A stretch of 64,000 nt of DNA from Arthrobacter sp. PAMC 25486 (GTDB lineage: Bacteria; Actinomycetota; Actinomycetes; Actinomycetales; Micrococcaceae): contig NZ_CP007595.1 in assembly GCF_000785535.1 (NCBI RefSeq), positions 1,612,001 through 1,676,000 of the forward strand, in the 5' to 3' direction. Of the stretch, positions 59,370 to 64,000 are shown piece by piece (position 1 is the stretch's first letter; every line of letters begins with the position of its first letter). The notes under the pieces are model-generated. The model did not search any database and was not told where the DNA came from. It saw only the letters and a list, made by a program, of their open reading frames with translations. Made by a program: the position numbers and the translations under genes.

Positions 59370-60950
59370 CTAGAGCAGGCCCATCGGATCAACCGGGCTG
59401 CCGTTGAGCCACGTTTCAAAGTGCGCGTGGCAGCCCGTGGAGTTGCCGGTGTTGCCCGAATAGGCCACGAGCTGGCCCTGCGTGACGGACTGTCCGGCCG
59501 AGACGATGACGGAGGAGTTATGGTAGAAAACGGTCATCAACGCGTTGCCCTGCACCACGCCGTGGCTGATGTACAGGACGTTGCCGCCACCATAGACCAC
59601 GTTTGTCTGGCCGGCGATCTGCACGACACCATCTGCCGGAGCATAGACGGGCGTACCGCACGTGGCACCAAAGTCAATGCCGGAGTGCAGGTAGGAACCA
59701 GTGCCGTTAAAGTCGATGGTCCCGGCCGGGGTCTGGCGCCAGCCGAATCCCGAGGTGATCGGGATGTTGCCGGCAAACGGGTGCTGCAGCCCAAAGGCCG
59801 AAGGGTTGCCGGGTGCGGGCGGAACGTAGGCCGGCGGGACGTAGACGGGCGGGACGAACGGTTCCGGTTCATAGGGGGTGCTGGCGCCTCCGCCAAGGTT
59901 TGCCTGAGCATCGGCGGCGGCCTTCTCACGGGCAAGGCGCTGCTGTTCCTGATCGTAGGCAACGCGGGCTGCCTCTACGCGGCGATCTTCCTCAATCTTA
60001 GCTAGCCGTGCGGCCTCGGCGCGTGCGGCAGCCTCGGCAGCTTCACGTTCCTTGCGCTGGATCTCGGAGATCTGGAACGCCACCGCGTCTTTCTCGCCCT
60101 GCACTTCCTTGAGCTTGGTCTGGATCCGCGGCTTCTCGGCTTCCAGCTGGGCGTTCAAGACTGCGGAGTCGCTGATCAGCTTGTCCACCTTGGCTTTTTG
60201 TGTGGCGGCGGCATCGCGGGCGCTCTGCTCCGCGGCAAGCGCGACTTCGGCCTGCAGCTTCAGGTCCTTGATCTCCGCCTCCACGGCGGCAAGGCGGACC
60301 TGGGCATTCTCATTCGTGGCCTTTTGCGCAGTCAATGCTTCAAGTGCTGCTGTTTGGCTGCGCATTGCCTGCTCGGCCAGGTCGATGGAATTTGCCAGGT
60401 CGTTCGGGGAATCTGCACCCAGGATTAAGGTCAGGTTCACGGGCAGTCCCCCGGCCTTGTACGACTGGGCGGCGATCTGGCCAATCATGGCCTTCGTCTC
60501 CGTTGTCTTCGTTGCATCGGTGGCAATCTGGGCCGTGATCTTGTCCTTGCTCTGCTGGGCAAGGTCAATCCGGGCAGTCAGAGAATTGACCTCGCCGGTG
60601 GCTACACTGACCCGCCCTTCAGCCTGCGACAGTGCGGTCTGGGCTCCGGGAAGCTGTCCCTGGAAGGTGACGAGGTCGGCAGCGGACTTGGCAATGCCGG
60701 CGTCGACGAACTCCAGGGACGACTGCACTTCGTTGGCCTGCTGTTCAAGTGCAGCCTGCTGTTGAAGCGCGGCGGCTTTGTCGCTCGCGTTGTCGGCCTG
60801 GGCCACAGGCACCAGTCCCAGCATTCCCAGGGCAAGAAGCGCAGTCACGCCAACCATGGCACGGCGCATTGCCGGCCGAGCGCTGGGCATGGTTCGCCCA
60901 AGTCGGGGGGATTTCACGCGCCCTATTCCCCCGCTTGATTCAAAATTCAT
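59370..60950 (-). CDS. M23 peptidoglycan endopeptidase with coiled coil (FtsEX partner type)
   Basis: About 526 aa. A signal peptide (cleaved near AQA) is followed by two long coiled-coil regions (about 35-220 and 225-330). A Pro/Tyr-rich linker leads to a LytM/M23 domain with HSGIDF and CHAHFE zinc ligands, complete for activity. Coiled-coil M23 enzymes next to ftsEX are activated by FtsX during division. ATG 60950 has GGAG upstream; 27 nt of in-frame extension precede it. Confidence 0.9.
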   Translation of the reverse strand: MNFESSGGIGRVKSPRLGRTMPSARPAMRRAMVGVTALLALGMLGLVPVAQADNASDKAAALQQQAALEQQANEVQSSLEFVDAGIAKSAADLVTFQGQLPGAQTALSQAEGRVSVATGEVNSLTARIDLAQQSKDKITAQIATDATKTTETKAMIGQIAAQSYKAGGLPVNLTLILGADSPNDLANSIDLAEQAMRSQTAALEALTAQKATNENAQVRLAAVEAEIKDLKLQAEVALAAEQSARDAAATQKAKVDKLISDSAVLNAQLEAEKPRIQTKLKEVQGEKDAVAFQISEIQRKEREAAEAAARAEAARLAKIEEDRRVEAARVAYDQEQQRLAREKAAADAQANLGGGASTPYEPEPFVPPVYVPPAYVPPAPGNPSAFGLQHPFAGNIPITSGFGWRQTPAGTIDFNGTGSYLHSGIDFGATCGTPVYAPADGVVQIAGQTNVVYGGGNVLYISHGVVQGNALMTVFYHNSSVIVSAGQSVTQGQLVAYSGNTGNSTGCHAHFETWLNGSPVDPMGLL

Positions 60951-61037
60951 GCCTGCTGGCTCCTTCATAAGTTGCAATTAAACACTCGCATAACTTCAGT
61001 CACACTAGTACCTTCAGTAACACTACCCCCACTAACC

Positions 61038-61952
61038 TTACACTTTCAGGTTTTTCCGCAAGGAAACAGCCGAGGCAACACCGGCCAACACCACTCCTAG
61101 CAGGATCAGCACGGGGTAGATCACGAAGGCATCCGTAGCGGAAATGAACGGCGTTCCCGAGTTTGACTCAGCCAGGTAGCCGCCCATGAAGAAGTGCACG
61201 ATCGCCCAAACAGCGCCGGAAGCCAGCAGCGCCCCGATAGTTGCCGCGATCACCCCTTCCAACACAAAGGGCAACTGGATGACGGTTCGGGAGGCGCCCA
61301 CCAAGCGCATGATCTCAATCTCCCTGGTGCGCGACTGCGCGGAAAGTCTGATGGTGGTGGCGATCAGAAGGGCCGCGCACACAATCATGAGCACCGCCAC
61401 GCCAATGGCCACGTACGTGGCGATGTTCATCCACGAGAACAGTTTTTCAAGGACCTTGCGCTGGTCCACCACCGAATCCACGCCGGGGGTGGCGGAGAAC
61501 GTCTCGTTGATGATCTGGTACTTTTCCGGGTCGGTCAGCTTGATGCGGAACGACGATGGCAGGTTGGCGGCCTCCACCGAATCGACCATGGGAGAGTTGG
61601 CGAACTGTTCCTGGAAGTGGAGCAGTGCCTCGTCTTGGGATTCAAAGCTCCACGTCTCGATGTAGGGCTTCACGGCAGCCGATTCCAGCATGCCCTCGAT
61701 GGTCTTCTTTTGTTCGTCGGAGACCGGACCGGCAAGGCAGTTGGTGTTGGCAGGCACGTCGTTGCACAGGTAGATGGTCACCTGAACCTTGTCATACCAG
61801 AACCCCTTGAGTTGGCCGATCTGCATCTGCAGCACCCCTGCCGCACCAACAAAGGTCAGCGACACAAAGGTCACCAGGATCACCGAGATGACCATTGTCA
61901 GGTTGCGGCGCAGGCCGCTGCCCAACTCGCTCATGATGAAAGCAAGTCTCAC
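61038..61952 (-). CDS. ftsX: Cell-division protein FtsX
   Basis: 304 aa with four TM helices: one near 18-40 and three in the C-terminal half. A large extracellular loop (about 45-170), including LCNDVPANTNC, contacts the wall hydrolase. The GTG start overlaps the ftsE stop (GTGA). Confidence 0.95.
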   Translation of the reverse strand: MRLAFIMSELGSGLRRNLTMVISVILVTFVSLTFVGAAGVLQMQIGQLKGFWYDKVQVTIYLCNDVPANTNCLAGPVSDEQKKTIEGMLESAAVKPYIETWSFESQDEALLHFQEQFANSPMVDSVEAANLPSSFRIKLTDPEKYQIINETFSATPGVDSVVDQRKVLEKLFSWMNIATYVAIGVAVLMIVCAALLIATTIRLSAQSRTREIEIMRLVGASRTVIQLPFVLEGVIAATIGALLASGAVWAIVHFFMGGYLAESNSGTPFISATDAFVIYPVLILLGVVLAGVASAVSLRKNLKV

Positions 61953-62887
61953 TTTTGGTCCTCATTCGTGTTCTTCGCGCCGGCAGTCTTCTCGCCGGCG
62001 GTGTTCCCATCAGCGGGCCCCTCAGCCGCGTTCCCCTCGGCGGCGTCAGGTCCTCGCCTGCGCTCCAGCCGTGGTGGCAGGGAGTCGTCGGCGGCGTCCC
62101 GTACTGCTGCGGCACTCACTATCCGCTGACGGCGGGTCTGGGGTTCGGCGTCGTGCTTCATGGCGGGATCGGAGCCAAGCCCGGCCGCCGGCACAATGGG
62201 AATCATGGACGTGTATTGGGCGGCGTTCTCGTCGCGGACCACCTTGCCGTGCTTGAGCTCGATGACGCGCTTACGCATGGAGTTGACGATGTCGTCGTCG
62301 TGCGTGGCCATGACCACTGTGGTGCCGTTCTGGTTGATCTTGTCCAGGACTTCCATGATGCCCGCGCTCGTGGTGGGGTCAAGGTTTCCGGTGGGCTCAT
62401 CGGCCAAGAGGATGCCGGGCTGGTTCACGATGGCACGGGCGATGGCCACGCGCTGCTGCTCACCGCCGGAAAGTTCGGTGGGCAAGCGGCGCCCCTTGTC
62501 CTCCAGGCCAACGAGTTCCAGCACGCGCGGAACTTCGGCACGGATGGCGGCGCGGGATTTGCCCAGCACCTGCATGGCGTAGGCAACGTTGGCGAAAACC
62601 GTCTTCGTCTGGATGAGGCGGAAGTCCTGGAACACCACGCCAATGCCGCGGCGGAACTTGGGCACGCGCCAGCTGGGCACGTTGGCCACATTCTGGCCGG
62701 CCACATAGATCTGCCCGTGCGGAGTCCTGTGCTCGCGCAGCACCAGGCGCAGCAGCGTCGACTTGCCGGAACCTGAGGAGCCGACAAGGAACACAAACTC
62801 GCCGCGCTGGATATCAAGTGAAACATCATCGAGCGCCGGCTTGGATTTGCGGTCGTAAGCAATGCTCACATTTTCAAAACGAATCAT
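61949..62887 (-). CDS. ftsE: Cell-division ATPase FtsE with extended C-terminus
   Basis: 312 aa. Walker A GSSGSGKST (36-44), the signature LSGGEQQRVAIAR and Walker B ILLADEPTGNLD are complete, and the THDDDIV switch follows. About 85 residues beyond the usual end are Ala/Glu/Asp/Lys-rich and probably disordered. ATG 62887 is preferred to the upstream start because it matches the family N-terminus MIRFENVS. Confidence 0.95.
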   Translation of the reverse strand: MIRFENVSIAYDRKSKPALDDVSLDIQRGEFVFLVGSSGSGKSTLLRLVLREHRTPHGQIYVAGQNVANVPSWRVPKFRRGIGVVFQDFRLIQTKTVFANVAYAMQVLGKSRAAIRAEVPRVLELVGLEDKGRRLPTELSGGEQQRVAIARAIVNQPGILLADEPTGNLDPTTSAGIMEVLDKINQNGTTVVMATHDDDIVNSMRKRVIELKHGKVVRDENAAQYTSMIPIVPAAGLGSDPAMKHDAEPQTRRQRIVSAAAVRDAADDSLPPRLERRRGPDAAEGNAAEGPADGNTAGEKTAGAKNTNEDQK

Positions 62888-63045
62888 GACTTTTTCATTG
62901 CCCGTCCAGCCGGATGTGCTGGCATGCTGACGGCCGGGCATGGTTTGGGGGAAGAAACCGCCAGCCTTACTACTGTAGGCGGGCGTCTACGTGTTTACCG
63001 GTTCCACGGCGGTGTGTCGAGGCGTGGCGTTGCTGTGAATGCGGG

Positions 63046-63132
63046 GCGGGCTGGCGCGGGCGGTGGGCCACTGCGGGCGGGCTGGCGCGGGCGGTGGGCG
63101 TTGCCACGGGCGGGCTGGCGCGGGCGGTGGGC
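63046..63132. repeat. Three imperfect GC-rich tandem repeats
   Basis: Copies of GCGGGCTGGCGCGGGCGGTG begin at 63046, 63077 and 63110, spaced 31 and 33 bp, with part of a fourth. They lie between ftsE and prfB in 62888-63560, a 670-bp stretch with no gene I can support. That stretch also has TTCGCGA/TCGCGAA (63383-63409) and CATTCTCG/CGAGAATG (63447-63475) hairpins. Confidence 0.75.
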
Positions 63133-63560
63133 CAATGCGGGGCGGGCATCGTTTCAGTGAGGTGGGGCGGTCCATGTTTCCGGCTGAGCGCTGCTGCGGC
63201 CCAGAAAACTGCCCCCTCCTAATTCAGGACGTCTTGTGACGCTAGCCTTGGAAGGGCGCTATTCATTCATTTGCAGACCGCGCTGCTGATTACCAACGCG
63301 GCCAGGCGGCGAGGCGAAACTTGCGTGCCAACGCCCCACCAGCTGCGAAAATGGGCCAAAACGGCTGGTTTCCAAGCAGTCTTTCGCGAAAATGACTCCG
63401 CCTCGCGAAGAGGGCGCAACCTTGGCGGCATGTCGCGGGCCCTGTTCATTCTCGAGGAACGAATCCCCGAGAATGGGCCAAACCCACCAGGAATCACCCA
63501 GCACCGCAGAGAAAGTTCCGACCGATTCCGATCACGGCCCAGACACCGCGGGGAAAGCCT

Positions 63561-64000
63561 TTAGTCCTTCGCAGCGTTCCTCTGGTCCGCACGCCACCGG
63601 ATTCCGGCGTCGATGAAGTCGTCAATCTCCCCGTCCAGCACGGAGGCGGCGTTGCCCACTTCGTGTTCGGTGCGCAGGTCCTTGACCATTTGGTACGGGT
63701 TCAGCACGTAGGAGCGCATTTGGTCGCCCCACGAAGCCTTGACATCACCGGCCATGGCCTTCTTTGTGGCGTCCTCTTCGGCCTTCTTCAGCAGCAGCAG
63801 GCGCGACTGCAGCACGCGCAGGGCAGCCGCACGGTTCTGGATCTGCGACTTCTCATTCTGCATCGACACCACGGTGCCGGTAGGAATGTGCGTCATGCGC
63901 ACGGCTGAGTCGGTGGTATTCACGGACTGTCCGCCGGGGCCCGAGGAACGGAACACGTCAACACGGATTTCGTTCTCCGGGATCTCGATGCTGTCCGTGG
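63561..64000 (-). CDS. prfB: Peptide chain release factor 2, C-terminal part (partial)
   Basis: About 146 residues are present; the start is outside the window. [17 protein letters not shown] contains the catalytic GGQ loop that triggers peptide release at UGA/UAA. The following helices and [19 protein letters not shown] match RF2. Gene order prfB then ftsE, both on the minus strand, is usual in Actinobacteria. Confidence 0.96.
   Translation of the reverse strand, partial: TDSIEIPENEIRVDVFRSSGPGGQSVNTTDSAVRMTHIPTGTVVSMQNEKSQIQNRAAALRVLQSRLLLLKKAEEDATKKAMAGDVKASWGDQMRSYVLNPYQMVKDLRTEHEVGNAASVLDGEIDDFIDAGIRWRADQRNAAKD

Noticed and set aside
63271..63564. 97-aa frame upstream of prfB
   Set aside because: It lacks a start with ribosome site, spans two hairpins and ends in the convergent prfB 3' end; composition is not protein-like.
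1..64000. CRISPR array or restriction-modification locus
   Set aside because: No regularly spaced repeats with variable spacers were seen, and the only DNA methylase (22231) has no restriction partner and lies in the prophage early operon.

Overview
The window looks like the chromosome of a high-GC actinobacterium, most likely an Arthrobacter-like member of the Micrococcaceae. The reasons are the DUF4193 gene, the order prfB-ftsE-ftsX-M23 peptidase-smpB-ssrA, a tmRNA tag reading ADSNRTDFALAA, frequent GTG/TTG starts and many 4-nt ATGA/GTGA overlaps. The genus is inferred from these features only.

Left host arm (1-17240): a gene tail; a nested inverted-repeat cluster; a class I methyltransferase; an Nramp manganese transporter and its DtxR/MntR-type regulator behind a perfect 18-bp palindrome; an acyl-CoA synthetase behind a DUF4193 gene; an XRE-like regulator overlapping a multi-pass membrane protein; an 867-aa LuxR-type ATPase regulator; a 1373-aa surface adhesin with SdrD-B-like domains and an LSNTG sorting signal; and an L-serine dehydratase (sdaA) remnant with many lesions.

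Prophage (17241-56865, about 39.6 kb): it lies between two identical 21-bp sequences, and the right copy is the 3' end of the tmRNA gene ssrA. All modules appear present without obvious disruption. From left to right they are: a coiled-coil membrane protein; a lysogeny/immunity region with an SOS-like box and two divergent, apparently leaderless repressor-type genes; two Rha-type regulators around an antisense membrane gene; an early operon of many tiny translationally coupled ORFs, including a DNA methylase, YqaJ nuclease, SSB, a replication initiator with an internal 12-bp iteron array, a putative loader, a NrdH-like redoxin, DUF3310 and RusA; a promoter followed by a terminator; HNH, terminase, portal, MuF-like protein, an HNH insertion, scaffold, HK97-type capsid and connectors; tail tube, frameshifted chaperones, tape measure, tail tip and fibres including an SGNH-esterase spike; membrane proteins, an M15-like endolysin and a holin; and finally the tyrosine integrase facing ssrA. 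The morphology is that of a long-tailed siphovirus.

Right host arm (56846-64000): ssrA, a GH3 beta-N-acetylhexosaminidase-like lipobox-free secreted protein, smpB, an M23 coiled-coil peptidase, ftsX, ftsE with a long C-terminal tail, a gene-poor stretch with GC-rich tandem repeats, and the 3' part of prfB. tmRNA and SmpB are the two partners of trans-translation. FtsE/FtsX and the M23 enzyme are the expected divisome-controlled cell-wall hydrolase set.

The points most worth following up are: integration separated ssrA from what looks like its own terminator and supplied a phage hairpin in its place; a lambda-like iteron origin is embedded in the replication gene; a structured leader and 11-bp inverted repeats surround a mobile HNH gene; and exact direct repeats act as seams between gene cassettes in the early operon.
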